Source of the DNA: Trachythela sp. YZ-2020
Taxonomy: Eukaryota > Cnidaria > Anthozoa > Malacalcyonacea > Clavulariidae
Reading direction: 5' to 3'
Assembly: GCA_016169945.1 (NCBI GenBank)
Contig: JADLSH010000395.1
Location: 8,522,001 to 8,586,000, forward strand
DNA: 64,000 nt
The notes below the pieces were generated by a model, which had not been told where the DNA came from, did not search any database, and saw nothing but the letters and a program-made list of their open reading frames with translations. The position numbers and the translations under genes were made by a program. Shown piece by piece: positions 11,930 to 23,784 of the stretch. Position 1 is the first letter of the stretch; the number at the start of each line of letters is the position of its first letter.

Positions 11930-12175
11930 CAAAATCTAGATATTTACCCACAACTTAACATGGCAGTACCCTAGTATATATACATGAACTTGTGTACCTT
12001 GGAGCTCGACAACTGGACTCTGATGATGTGGCTCAGTTTGTTGGAGCGCTGCACCGGAATAGAAGGGCCGCAGGTTCAATTCCTGCCAGGGACCTATAGT
12101 TGCATTTTCATCTAATAAATGTATATAATTTACACTCAATCATTTTCCATAGTTACAAAACCCTTCAATTATTAT
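11930..12175 (+). mobile_element. tRNA-derived SINE, plus-strand copy
   Basis: A box TGGCTCAGTTTGTTGG (12029) and B box GGTTCAATTCC (12073-12083) have tRNA-like spacing, followed by the same AT-rich tail as the minus copy. The leader 'cccacaacttaacatggcag' is shared with the minus copy. The sequence between them (11831-11930) is another tail segment, so the locus is a head-to-head SINE pair. Confidence 0.7.
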
Positions 12176-12839
12176 GCACAATTATAGTTTGAATATATCT
12201 CTAAATTATTGGCTTTGTATAACTGTGCATGTATTATCGTTACTAAAAGCGTACAATTTTGCACAACATAGTCACTTTTGATGCAATATGAAGATTTAGC
12301 GCAAATTGATTTTGAATACTAAAACTCTAAAGTGGCGGTGTAATTCTACACTCTAACAAGATATATCATGCACAATAATTATTTAATTATTATAGTTTGA
12401 ATATATATTTCTGAATAGTTGGTTTTTTAGGCTTGTACTTCAAAATTTCAGGTCAGGCTCTGAATAAGAATAACTAACCAGTACATAAATCACAAAGGAA
12501 TACACTTAATTATTATGACTACAAAAGATCGCGAAACTGTCGGGCTCACTTCGGGCATACGGTATTTCACGAAAATCCGGACAGACACTCTCGCTCACCA
12601 CTTTTGAGTATATGATAGTGGCTAGCCCACGAACAGGCTAGTCACAATAAGATGTTCCCATAAACTTTGGAAGCTTTCCAAATTCAAAACCTCACCTTTA
12701 GGGGCTGTCTTAATACTACTATTGAAGTAACACAAACATTGAAATTGAGCACAGAGGATGTCAGTGTCAGTAAAGTGTACTATAGAAAACATGGATAATC
12801 CATAATATAATATCTGTTAACATATAATTGGGGACTTAC

Positions 12840-14091
12840 TGCCTCGAAAGTCGTCGCTCCAAGGGACTCAAGCTCTCCAGGATTTCAGAGCTTGCTGAGT
12901 CAGCCCATACAGGTCTATTGACATATGAATGCAGTAGCAACTTGGATGCTTCCCCACCCCTTCTCTTGTTGAGCATCACCACTCTTGCTAATAGTAGCTT
13001 TGCCAGCAAGGTCCAGCTTTTCGGTGTTGGTTGTTGGTTAAGGTTTGCGGATTCTGCGGTTATTCTGTTGTCCATATAGCTTTTTAGTTTGCTAATGTCA
13101 TCTGCCAGGGGAGGCACGTTGACTTTATTGAACTTTCGTTCATTAAGGGTACTACGAGAATGTGTGGAAGCTCGATATTCCCATTCTGACCTCATCAATT
13201 CTTGAAAGTTTCTGATTTCCTTCACCCTTGAGTCATCCTTAGACCGCAACGCTTGTCCACACAAAAGTAAAGAGCACTTTTGGATGGAGAACCCCACCTT
13301 TAATGCTAGCGATGGAATGTCAACTTCCAGTTGGTTATCTTGGGAATTGAAGCCAGAGATATTTTTTACCGCTTTGACGATCGTGTCAAATTTTTCTGGC
13401 TTGATGAAGTCCGACAACTGGATCTCTTTGTTATCCTCGATGACCATCAGACCCTCCACTAGACGACCGAGCTCTCTCATTTTTTGCGACACGGATTGTG
13501 TCTTTTTTCCTCCGTCCTTTTCGATCAACATTGATCCGAATTCCTTAATTAGGGTGTCCTTTTTAACAATTGTTGAAATACGATCATAGTTCATCGCAGA
13601 TATTACACGGTTGAGATGGTCGTTGTCACTGCCAGTGATTGCCGGAGCAATCATCATCTTTGCCTTCTGTTGCACATGCTGTTTCCCTTGCTTGTTCTCC
13701 ATCTTTGGTCTAAACTCGCATGTCGCTTGGTGCTTCCAGAGATCTCGCTTACGCATAAATCCCAGACAAAACTCGCATGGGAGGAAGTCCTGTATGCTGC
13801 ATATCTCTCCTTGTCCTGGTCGCCTCACAACAACTAACTCACCATCGCCAGTTTCTAGGGTGTTCATGTTGTGGTGGTAGTCTCCTTTTAGACGAAGCTT
13901 CGTCAAATTCAGTTTTCGCTCTGCCGAGTTCTTGCTAAACGACAAGGCTGCAGCTACGTCCTCTTCCTCCTTATGCCTTGACATCAGGTGCCGTCCAATT
14001 TTCGTGCACAATTCTGCACAATAAAAGCAAGCGTGCCTTCGATCATATATCCTCACGTTTTCCGCCGTCTTTTTGGCGCAGTTGACGTGGG
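12840..14091 (-). CDS. Crypton-like tyrosine-recombinase gene, N-terminal exon (zinc fingers)
   Basis: Long exon, open from a TATCTTTTTAG acceptor at 14092-14093 (first base 14091) to an AGGCA/GTAAGT donor (last base 12840), encoding about 417 residues. Near the start is a C2H2 finger (CFYCAELCTKIGRHLMSRH). About 80 residues later comes a C-x2-C...H-x4-C motif (PCEFCLGFMRKRDLWKHQATC, split here as a description only). The remainder is helical, ending in SLSPLERRLSR. The exon is intact and must be preceded by an upstream exon not located here, because it opens with a splice acceptor and no ATG. Its phase-2 end joins the exon at 5589 exactly, giving LSRQLDMVEIRGKRG. Function: probably a DNA-binding recombinase-like protein of transposon origin; whether it is a host gene or a mobile copy cannot be decided. 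Confidence 0.75.
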
Positions 14092-14980
14092 CTAAAAAGA
14101 TAATAGTCTTAACTTGTCACAGAGGTAGTCAGGTGCAAGGTTATGTACACATTTGTAGGTCATGACAGCGTCTCTGTCGACGGGAAGCCAATTGAGTTGA
14201 CGTAGAAGTGGGCTGACGTGATCATATTTCCTGGATTTCGTGATAATCTTGCATGAAAAGTTCTGGATAGATTGAACTTTCATTACATTGGAAGCAGACG
14301 TATCGACCATACCGTGGAACAACAAAGTATCTTGCTGATAACTAAGGATATAATGATTTCTCATAGAGGTTTTGTGTCAAAGCTATTTTTCTACCTCGGA
14401 CAGGGGGAAGGACAGGAAAAGTAGTGGTGAGAGTATTCATCAGTCATCGACGTACGATTCAAGGTTAGAGTCACGAGATACACAGGGCAGGTCGTTCAAA
14501 TAGATGCAGAAAAGTAGTGGTGAGAGTATTGCCCCTTGAGGTACTCCGTGGGTAATTGGTAGTGGGTCTGATAGGGTGGAATTTATTCGGGTTGACTGAA
14601 AGTGGTCTGACAAATAGCTTTTAAACCAGGCCACCGTTTGATGGGGAAGCGCCAACATTTGATAGTTTGTTTAATAGTCTGCCACGGTTGATACTATCAA
14701 AAGCTTTCGAGAGATCTGGAAGGACTAGGGCGGTGAGTTTCTTTTTGTCCATAGCCTCTAAGATCTATGTTCAGGGTCTCGGTGGAGTGAAGTTTTTTAT
14801 TTCCACTTTGATGGGGAGAGAGCAAGTTTTTACTTATAAGAAAAGTACTGAATTGTTCGAGTATAAGCCTTTCACAAACTTTGGAGGCTACAGCAAGAAG
14901 GGATATTGGGCGGTTGTTTGACGCTGTTTCATGGTTTCCCTCTTTGACTATGGAAATCACCTCGCTTCCTTCCACGCAGC
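14092..14980 (-). pseudogene. LINE RT fragment, rearranged
   Basis: Minus strand 14975-14697 gives the RT fingers (NNRPISLLAVASKVCERL). After two frame changes, 14658-14440 gives the palm (GVPQGAILSPLLFCIYLNDL ... YVDD). 14364-14092 gives the post-RT tail (DHVSPLLRQLNWLPVDRDAV ... CVHNLAPDYLCDKL). A stretch between the YVDD block and the tail is missing or rearranged. No endonuclease remains. It sits directly upstream of the 14091 splice acceptor, so it lies in the preceding intron of the Crypton-like gene. Confidence 0.75.
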
Positions 14981-14984
14981 GATT

Positions 14985-15056
14985 ATTTATTGCAAATAAT
15001 CACCTATGTAATCACCTATGTAGTCCAAGGATAACAGGATTACATAGATGATTATT
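14985..15056. repeat. short palindrome 'aataatcacctatgtaatc'
   Basis: AATAATCACCTATGTAATC (14994) is mirrored by GATTACATAGATGATTATT (15036), with an extra 'cacctatgta' in the loop. Perfect enough to fold; origin unknown. Confidence 0.6.
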
Positions 15057-15405
15057 GAAAATTCTCAACGCTGATTGGTTGCGCTACCTCGAATTAATAC
15101 GCGATAATAAACTGATTACGAAGAACCTTACATTCACAAATATCTTTATTTTCTTTCCCAGCTGCTTATATTCGGCATCACTTTTGTTGAGAATACCAGC
15201 TACGTCTACATTGAAAACAAGAAATCAACACACAGGTAAATAGTTAATTAGATAGCAATATAGAGCTACGTCATACTTCAACAAACAAGCTTCGTCAAGC
15301 AGCTCTGGGACAATGTTCGTCATCGTTTAGCTTGCCCGCAGACACCCGCCTGCAAATACTCAGGTGGTACAGACGTCTGCGAACATTGTGACGCTACATT
15401 AGATA

Positions 15406-15716
15406 TCAAGAGGTATATATTGAGAAATTTACAACACTACAAACACTTTCCTGATTCAAATATTTTAAAAATTCCACCCTATCTGAATTTTCAATTGCAA
15501 TCAATTCGTCGGTCGGCCATGCACTGAAACTCCCCACTTCAATTTCTTCTAAAAGTGTGGGGTATTCCTCCCAGCATGCCACAACTGATTTGAAAAGTTG
15601 TTTGATTTCCACGGAAACCCAACCTTCGGTTAGCTGGAAACCATGAACTTTTGTCACATCAGGTAGGACATTTCCAATTCCGACGACTGTACCATCTTTT
15701 GTCAGTTGAACTAAAA
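15406..15716 (-). CDS. orphan coding exon, possible C-terminal domain of a transposase-type protein
   Basis: Minus-strand exon after an ATGTTTTAG acceptor: VQLTKDGTVVGIGNVLPDVT, then VHGFQLTEGWVSVEI, LLEEIEVGSFSAWPTDELIAI, and a stop at 15406. The VGxG...VHG.xL...V.V...AWP spacing resembles the small C-terminal domain seen in some CACTA-type transposon proteins (DUF8039-like). This is pattern resemblance only. No partner exon was found upstream, so it may be a lone relic. Confidence 0.35.
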
Positions 15717-15924
15717 CATATAATTATAATTTATAAATACGAATTTCTGGACAACTGAGTCAATTCATATATTATATCTAATGACATTAGCCAAATCTTG
15801 CTGAAAATGACTTTAAATAGGAGGCCATTCAAAACATATGTGATGTGTTCTTGGCTAATTTTGACACCCTCTGGGATGTTGTCATTACCATCGGATCTTG
15901 AGCCAACGGCTCCCTCCCCCCAAA

Positions 15925-16240
15925 ACACCAAGAAATTCGACCACATTACACCCGCCCTTTGCGATATTGGTTGGCTTCCTGTCAAGGAACATCTGTTATA
16001 CAGAGATTCAACTATGACTTATAAGTGCATGAATGGACTTGCTCCGCCATATTTGTGTGCGTTATTTAGTAAGCGTAGTGAACTTCATGATCGGGTTACC
16101 ACAAACAGGGATCGGACCAGAGGAGTTTCCGGTATGGAGCTGTTAGATTATGGAATAGCTTAGACAATGAATTAAAACAACTCCCGTTATGAACATTTAA
16201 GAAGAAGTTGAAGAGAAACATGAGCTAACACTATTTTAAT
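15925..16240 (+). pseudogene. LINE ORF2 C-terminal fragment
   Basis: Reads KKFDHITPALCDIGWLPV ... YKCMNGLAPPYLCALFSKR, then a frame change to RLWNSLDNELKQLP and FKKKLKRN. This is the conserved tail of CR1/L2-type LINEs. Nothing of the RT core remains. Confidence 0.7.
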
Positions 16241-16299
16241 CCGAGATCCAACTTATAGTTCATATTTTAGGATTAAACTTTGTGCTTTCAAAACATTAT

Positions 16300-17440
16300 A
16301 TCATTATAGTACTGAAGAAGGGGGGAGCTTACAGTTGATGTTCTATATTATATTATATAGAGTTCAAACGCTTACTATTTTTTCAAACATTGAAACATTA
16401 TTTTAATAGCTACAGTTGTTCATTTAATGTGATCAGTTTAATGGAAACGTTGAAAAAGTTTGATAAATTGTCGATCTAAATTACCTATAAATCGTAATGA
16501 ACTTTGTTTTTCAGTGATCGGATCAAATGGGGATTCGGGTGATTGCACCCCCGTAACACAATTTTTTGTGAGAATCGATGCACAAATAAACATGGCGACG
16601 TACAAGTGCGTGTCGAAAATTGAGAACAATTTTTGGACAAGAGACTTAAGATTGGCATATACTATTTGGGATGCATCTAAACGATATTCTATTTTAGCGT
16701 ACGACTATATCTATGCTCAATCTGAGCCGCGACTTTCGCCACAAAACATGTCAATTTCATATGTTGACGATTTCAAAATATACGAGACAATTTTCATTGT
16801 CGAAAATGTTGTGTTTATATTTTGTTGGCTTGACAAAATATAAGTCTTTGACTTGGTATTAAAAGTTGTACGATTTATAAACATTACTGAGTGACGTGAT
16901 TCCAAGCGTAAATTTATAGAAGCTACTCGAATCTGTATTATAAAATAACATGTATATAACGCGTGCTCTGATTGGTCGAAACCAGTGTTTGGATCAGGCA
17001 ATCCAAACACGGAAGACTATCGTGTTGTTGTTATTTTATAAAACAATTACTTTCGCACGCTTTTCTTAACTCTCGCAACATTCCCGCGTGTTTGGATCAG
17101 GCCATCCAAACACGGAAACCATAAAGTAATTGTATAATGAAATACATGAATATTTGCATATACAAATCAACCTACAAACTGTATTTCATTTTCTTCGCTA
17201 TCAAGGTTGCTTGTTTGTGCAAAGCCAAGGTTACTAAAAAGGCAGATTGTTGTATTCGTTGGGAACCTGGCAGTTTATGAAACTCTGACACATCTGTTAA
17301 TTTCTGTTCATACGAATGCGATAGGAATTGTTATGAAATAGTAGGTCTTTGTCAGTCAGGCTTGTATTGTTGAAGATATAAACACTTCCTTATTTATAAT
17401 ATACCCCGAAGTGCAGCCGCTTCATATGCAAGTTCATTAT
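16300..17440. other. no gene recognised; contains two copies of a GTGTTTGGAT hairpin
   Basis: ORFs here (for example plus 16460-16843) show no family features. GTGTTTGGATCAGGCAATCC and the near-identical GTGTTTGGATCAGGCCATCC (16985 and 17089) are self-complementary and probably mark the ends of small interspersed repeats. Confidence 0.5.
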
Positions 17441-17444
17441 TTAC

Positions 17445-17660
17445 ACAAGCTCTGGATATGAGGTATTCTGCAATCTGATTGGTTCTCTACTAGCAGGATA
17501 TTACCTCATATCCTACTAGTGGAGAAAAGTAGAAAAATGGTTGGCAGATTTGGACAATTAAATGAAGAGGGACTTCAAGTGTTACTTGAAAAAAGTAAAT
17601 ATCCAGATCCAGAGCTTGTGGAAATAATAAGACAGTTATTATCTCACTAGATTCGTAGAA
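17445..17660 (+). repeat. dispersed repeat with tiny ORF (copy 1)
   Basis: Head 'acaagctctggatatgaggt', hairpin arms 'ctagcaggatatta/cctcatatcctactag', then an ORF. The same arrangement is at 63660-63870. Confidence 0.75.
17537..17650 (+). CDS. 37-residue ORF in repeat (MVGRFGQLNEE...)
   Basis: An ATG 16 nt after the hairpin opens a 37-codon frame, MVGRFGQLNEEGLQVLLEKS, then KYPDPELVEIIRQLLSH. The M-x-GRF-x-x-LNEE-x-x-x-x-LLEKS opening resembles the first exon of cnidarian KIAA1958/Crypton-like proteins, which begin with a similar 'RF..LSEE.....LLE' helix. It may therefore be a detached transposon first exon. The second copy (63759) retains the first 20 codons with few changes and then diverges. 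Confidence 0.4.
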   Translation: MVGRFGQLNEEGLQVLLEKSKYPDPELVEIIRQLLSH

Positions 17661-18338
17661 TAACTGTTAATTATCCGCATAAACCGCACATAAATATATT
17701 CGCCCAACTAGCAGGGCCGTCACAAATGGGGGGTAAATCCGCCAAAAAGGGAAATGTCCTGGTAACGAGGTTGTAATTCCGCAGCTCAGAATGCAGGAAA
17801 TGGCATTTCCGGGCTTTAATTTTCAAAAATTTCTCGGGGGAGCATGCCTCGGACCCCTCTAGTTATGCGAATTGTTCTTTAATTTTAGAATTGAGAGGTT
17901 TCATTTTGCGAATATTAACTTGTTTTCACACAAATTGTTGGGATGTCTACAGTCGTTTCTCCAAGTTAGGTACAATCCATTGAGAACCTGCAGATTTATT
18001 CGCTACATGTAATTAACGACAATCTAAATAGGTAACCTGGACTGTAGCACGACAACAACCAAATATAATCGAATCTGAACTGTAAAATCGTTCTCCCATG
18101 TACAACAACTCCCGTTTACTTTTAGCTGAAATCAACTTTATAATAAATTGTTTGTTGTAAAAGAAATGCTTATTCTGCACGTGCCAATGTCTTTATTTCC
18201 GGTTTTACTTTTGTAGGTATATGAGTAGGAGAACGGAGCATACTCACGCAACAAGGTAAACATAAGATATTATAACAATCGTTAAATATATTTTATAGGT
18301 TCATAGCTACTGTAGTTATCCTCTTCCATTAAATAATC
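17660..18338. other. no gene recognised; G-rich interspersed repeat near 17700-17870
   Basis: 17705-17870 has the look of a dispersed repeat ('aatttctcgggggagcatgcctcggacccctc'). The rest is AT-rich sequence without features. Confidence 0.4.
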
Positions 18339-18354
18339 ATGGTATACAGTGCCG

Positions 18355-18705
18355 GATTAACCATATGGCAGAAGCGGCATATGCCACGGGCCCCGCGCTT
18401 TTGGGGGCCCCGCGCTTACTCTTACTAAAAAAAATTTTGACTTGACCTCCCTGTTTCAGCGCGGGGCCCAAGCAGCGCGGGGCCCCAAAGAGCCCAAATC
18501 TCCCAGAAAATGCGAGGCCCCAAAATTTAAAAAGCGAGGCCCCACAAAGCGGGGCCCCAAACGTGTTTTTTTTGTTCCCTCATTCCCTGTTTTAGCGCGG
18601 GGCCCAAACAGTGCGGGGCCCAAAAGAGCACAAGTCTCCCAGAAAATGCGAGGCCCCAAAATGTAAAAAGCGAGGCCCCACCAAGCGGGGCCCCAACGTT
18701 TTTTT
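18355..18705. repeat. hAT left subterminal array
   Basis: A unit of about 135 bp containing CAGCGCGGGGCCC, GCGAGGCCCC and AAAGCGGGGCCCC is present twice (about 18455-18560 and 18590-18700), preceded by two GGGGCCCCGCGCTT copies. These are plausible transposase-binding sites. GC-rich ORFs across it are artefacts. Confidence 0.7.
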
Positions 18706-19229
18706 ACATGCGTTTTTGTTTAGGTTATATTATTTCCCATATATTATTTTATGAGATATGTAAGTTGTAACTGTCAGCTTGTGAGCTTGTCATATGATAT
18801 GATTGCTGTTACTCATTGTGTCACTAAGCTTGATACAACTCATATTACAATTACAAGTATATACAACGTGGCCGTGGGCGCGCTGTTTATACAAACGTAA
18901 AACCTTCTCAGTCTCTGGCTCATTTAAATCTCAATCGCTACGACGTTTCATATCACAAGCAAACTTAAAGGAAGAAAGGAATTTACTGGATTTTGGTAAG
19001 TTTTAATTAGTAGTTTTTACCTAAATCTACCAACGTTAGAGACTTAGAGTCTGATGCCTTGATCAAGCCGTTTCGTCTTTCCTCAACGACTCGACGGGAT
19101 TTATTATAATTTAATACTACATACTGGGATACCTAAAAGTTAGCGAGTGCTGCCTAGCCTGCTTGTTATTCCCACATGTTAACTATAAATTAAAGCACAG
19201 CAACTTCATAAGTGCAGGGGTCATCCATA

Positions 19230-19238
19230 GTAATTATA

Positions 19239-19276
<38 letters not shown>

Positions 19277-19470
19277 AAATCTGCAGACATGCATGTTTCG
19301 CCGTTCAACGGCTCGTCAGTGCAGCTTGTAACGCAGTCTAGATGCGAGTGACTTCGTATTTATACACCATACTCTTGCCCTCACCAAGCGCATGTGGTAC
19401 AATACTCAGACACATGCGCATCCAGACATGCGTGAAGTGTCTTGGGGCCAGAGTGCTCAATATATATATA
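19230..19470. repeat. TA microsatellite plus interspersed repeat inside hAT
   Basis: About 32 bp of pure TA dinucleotides at 19243-19274, followed by 'gcatgtttcgccgttcaacg', and a second short TA run near 19460. Confidence 0.6.
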
Positions 19471-20585
19471 TGTATCAAAGTATCAACATTTTCAAAAAGG
19501 CAATGACAGATGAAAGATAACATGTGCGTCACTGCGTCTCAGTGAATTTTAAAGAAAGCAGGAATATATAATATGTTTAACTTCAAACTTGTTTCCAATT
19601 CCCAAGACCACAAAACAATCGTGAAAGAATACATGAAATACAGTCACCTTAAAGCATTAAGCATATCATTGACTTAATGTCTTAATTGTCAAGCCACGCT
19701 GGCACATGCAGTTCAAAGAATGCACGCGGCTGGAGCAGTGGAACTAGCCGGAAGTGCATTTGACTACCGCAGTACCGGGTGTCCGGGCCGTGTCCCAAAA
19801 AAGTACTCGGGTTTGATTCTTAATAACTTTAAAACGAGTGTAGCTATTACACTCAAATTAAATGTCATAGAGGAAAAGCTAACTTAGATTTTGATATTTT
19901 ACAGTTGTATATTTATCAAAAATTGACCGAGATATTAATTCGATAGCATATTTCTGATTGTGTCAAAAACTTGTGTAAACGGCGTATCAACTTGTTTTCG
20001 CGGGGTATTTTTAAAAATCAATCAAATAATTGCATTATTTCAAACGTTAGTATCTCAGTAAACAACGAGCAAAAACCTACATATTATATAATTATATATT
20101 AAAATCTAAGTTAGCCTTTCCTCCATCTAATGAAAGTTATGCGAGTCTAATTAGCCTTTCTCACGCCGCCATTTTTGAGTGGCATTTCGCCAAGCTTGAG
20201 AGTCAAAACCACGTAACGACGACTTTTATACTTTTTGACGTGTGCCGTTCTAAATTTACTCTGCAAATGGTTAGTTTACTCTTAAAAATTGCTTTTCGCA
20301 TTGTTTTAATTGTTTACATTCGTTTACGAAAAACGACTGCCACCCAAAATGGAATGCTCGATCGCTGCGGCAGAAAGCTAAGCAAGGATGAATGCAATAG
20401 CGTTTACTTACAAAATAGACACTTGACGTTTTAAAATTGTATGTTATTGACTTATTGTGCACTATGAAGTATGAATATTAACTTTATTTTACTGACACTC
20501 CTGCGCCTTCCCTCGAAATTTATACTTGAATTATTTTTAGGTTTGCTACAGTTGAGCTAGCTACTGTATATGAGACTATGTCACT

Positions 20586-23248
20586 ATGAGTTCTGCAGGT
20601 AGCGGTGGCCGCGACCGGGACAAAAATCGCAAATATATATCTGGGGCAGCGAAACGCAAGGCAAGGGAAAACGGGTTTCACAGGAAAGCAAAGTTTTGAG
20701 TAAAGTGCCAAAAATCTCAGAACTGTTTTTTCGCAAGAGCAGCGGTGTAAATGCATCTGGTAGCAACGTAGATGTGGTTTCGGACTTGCAACCTCAGCAA
20801 AACGATGAAGGGATTCTGGTGAGTCCAACATTTCTACTGCGGCGATGTCGACAACAATCTCGACAGATTCTGTACCTCAGCCACCTGAAATTTCTGCCGA
20901 ATCTCAGATATCTGATGATCCGGCCAGTTCCACTGATGCATCAGCATATTCCTGTGATTTGGGGTTTTGGCCTGCTAGTGTTTCGGACAGAATGAGGGAA
21001 TACTGGGCAGCAAAAGGAAGCAGTCAATGTAGAAACTCGGATGCAGATTTCAGCGCCTCTTCTACCAGATTTGAGGGAGAGAATTACAACCGGCAATGCC
21101 AGAAAAGCTTGTTTACGTATACGCATGCGCTCACAAAACAGCAACATTGTCGAACATGGCTCTGTTACTCGCCATCTAAACATTCAGTGTTCTGCTTTGC
21201 ATGTAAACTGATGACCGACAGCTTAGTTTTTGGAAAGCAGGGATACAAGGATTGGAAGCGCGCTTCTCAATCAATTCCACGTCACGAGAAAAGTGCAGTG
21301 CACCGAGAATCCATGATTAAGCTATTACAACGCAGTGATGCTGGCTGCCGTATTGGCGTGCTGTGCTTAAATGGATAACAGAAACTATCTGTTACCTATC
21401 GGAACGTGGTTTGCCCTTTCGTGGTTCAGATGAAGTTATCGGATCGCCCACAAACGGCAATTACTTAGGCACGTTGGAACTGATTGCCTTGTTCGATCCA
21501 TTTCTAGAGCAACACATCAACCATAACGCAAACAAGGGACTGGGTCACACTTCCTATCTGTCGAAAACCATTTGCGAAGAGTTCATCCATTTGATGGCAA
21601 ATCGTGTGCGCGAGTATATCATTACGGAAGTCAAGTCCGCCAAGTATTTCTCGGTTTCTGTGGACTCGACTCGATATTACTCATGTTGACCAACTCACCT
21701 GTATTCTTCGTACGTTTTGCCATCGGGTCCTGTTGAACGATTTTTAACCTTCCTCGACATGCAAGGTCACGGTGGAAAAGAACTAGCGGAAAGCCTGTTA
21801 AAGTTCTTAGAAACCCATGACATCGATGTTGCTGATTGCCGAGGCCAGTCGTACGATAATGCGAGCAATATGAGTGGGAAATATAATGGTATGCAGGCCA
21901 TTATTCGACAACAATGTAACCTTGCTGAGTATGTTCCCTGTGCCGCACATTCCCTAAATCTGGTTGGTCAGTCAGCAGTAGGTTGTTGCCAGCTGGTCGT
22001 TGGATTCTTCAATTTCCTCCAACGATTATATTCCTTTTTTGTTGCTTCAACCCATCGTTGGAAAATTCTGATTGATCAACTTGCAAGCAAAGGCCGACCA
22101 ACAGTCAAACGGATGTCTGATACTCGCTGGTCGGCACGCGCAGACGCTACAAAGGCTCTAGTCGAGGGATATGACGAGATTAACGCTGCTTTAGAAGAAA
22201 TCGCAGATGACGTTGAGGAGAAACCCGAAACCCGAGAAGAAGCTCGTGGATATGCCTCTTATATGAACCGACTTGAAACCGGAATTCTTGCAGCAGTGTG
22301 GCACCATATCCTGCATCGTTTTCACGAGAACAGTCAAGTCCTTCAATCAGCCGACCAAGATCTCAACTCCGCCGTCGCATTTATGAATCCTCATCGAATT
22401 TATTCGCAAGCTGCGGAAAGATATGAAGAGTTCGAGGCCAAAGGGAAAAAGCTCAGTGAATGTGACCATTTCGTAGAAGATGTTAGACGCGCAGCGCCAA
22501 CGAAAACGACGTTACGACGAGCCAGGATCAGCGCCTGAATTTCCACAGACTCCAGCTGAAAAGTTCTGCACGGGTACGTTCCTGGTCATAGTCGATAGCC
22601 TGGAAGCTGAGCTACGGAAACGACTGGGGCGACACTGGCATTTCTTAAAGGTTTGGCTTCCTGCGAGTGCTCAAAGACCTCCCAGTTGAACAAGTAATCC
22701 AAAATGCAAAAAACCTGCAACAGTCATACCCTACAGATTTAGAAGCTAGTCTGTCTGACGAATTGATACAGTTTTCTGGTTTTCTGAACACCGAATTTGC
22801 CAAGAAATCATTAGAAGCGACTACACCTTCATCTGTTCCTGCAAATTCTTCAGCCCAAATCGACACATTCTCTGACGAGTCTGATGATGATGATGATGAT
22901 GATGACCTAGCTGTCATAACTAAAGATGATGAAGACGTCAGATTGAACGTGGAATCGTTGGAAATGCGCATATACAAGCTCATTGTGGCGAACAATCTGG
23001 AAACTGTATTTCCAAACACTGTCATCGTATTCCGCATTTATCTAAGTCTTATGATTTCGAACTGTTCTGGTGAACGGTCGTTTTCGAAACTCAAGTTGAT
23101 AAAGAATCAGCTCCGATCATGCATGACACAGAAGCGACTAAATAGCCTTACTCTTTTGAGCATAGAAAACGACCTTCTGCGTAAGATTGACATGCCGTCG
23201 CTAATTAACGATTTTGCTCTAAAAAAATCGCGTAAGCATGATGTATAA
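20586..23248 (+). pseudogene. hAT transposase, multiple frameshifts
   Basis: Start MSSAGSGGRDRDKNRKYISG. Segments in order: KVPKISELFFRKS (about 20700); a TTF/ZMYM-type zinc-binding N-terminal region with CYSPSKHSVFCFACKL (about 21165-21210) and HEKSAVHRES; catalytic-core segments with SVSVDST (first Asp region), DCRGQSYDNASNMSG (second Asp), CAAHSLNLVG and DTRWSAR; an acidic run; then the C-terminal hAT dimerisation block RIYLSLMISNCSGERSFSKL and LNSLTLLSIENDLL. At least five frame changes (about 20698, 20830, 21360, 21685, 22490 and 22655) disable it. Domain order and termini agree with an autonomous hAT that has lost activity. Confidence 0.88.
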
Positions 23249-23430
23249 CAAGACATCTGCAGAATGAATCTTCAATTACAAGTACGTTACATCATGTATA
23301 TTGACAATTGGATATTAACAATTGTTCATGTTGTTTAGCTATTTTCACTGTAAATAATAATAAAAATGTTAAATGTTAATGGTATATGAACTATTGAACT
23401 GGGTTGAATTTCAGTTCGATCAAATCATTG

Positions 23431-23577
23431 ATGTAGCGAAACCAGCCTGACTATTTGGTCTTGCTATGCAAATATTTCCGTGTTCATAGACTGTGAAAAC
23501 AATCAATTTCTAGAGAAATGAATAATGATAATAAATTTGCATAACAGGACCAAATAGTCGTGCTGGCTTCGCTACTG
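23431..23577. mobile_element. hAT-like MITE, 'GTAGCGAA' family, nested in hAT element
   Basis: About 40-bp inverted ends (GTAGCGAAACCAGCCTGACT ... GTGCTGGCTTCGCTAC) around a core with 'gctatgcaaat' and 'gaaaacaatcaatttc'. Related copies lie at 36491-36627 and 50948-51104. Confidence 0.65.
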
Positions 23578-23784
23578 ATTGATGTATAATATAAATTCTT
23601 TTTTTGTATTCTTGTTTTAATCTTGAATTGAATGTTTAAAATGCGTTAGGGGGGGGGTCAAGGGGCCCCGCGCTGATAATATGCCACGGGCCCCGCGGAA
23701 CGTTAATCCGGCCCTGATGGTATATATACCATGCCTTGCATCAGTGGTGTAGGCAGGGTGTTGACTTTGGCCCCCTGGAGAAGT

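Larger units (their letters stand above)
18347..23716 (+). mobile_element. hAT DNA transposon, full length, inactive
   Basis: 5370 bp with TIRs CAGTGCCGGATTAAC / GTTAATCCGGCCCTG and a perfect 8-bp TSD ATGGTATA (18339-18346, 23717-23724), as expected of hAT. Both ends carry subterminal GGGGCCCCGCGC motifs; the left end has an array of them. It contains one transposase pseudogene, a (TA)n-bearing segment at about 19230-19470 and a nested MITE at 23431-23577. Confidence 0.92.

Noticed and set aside
12029..12083. Functional tRNA gene
   Set aside because: Has A and B boxes but no tRNA cloverleaf; the sequence around it is shared with an inverted SINE copy.
12828..13880. Plus-strand ORFs opposite the Crypton-like exon
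   Set aside because: Shadows of a 417-codon minus-strand exon with zinc fingers and correct splice sites.
16460..16843. 127-residue plus-strand ORF
   Set aside because: No family motif, splice support or repeat copy; overlaps an equally long minus ORF.
18442..18666. Pro/Lys-rich ORFs on both strands
   Set aside because: Artefact of the GGGGCCCC-rich subterminal repeats of the hAT element.
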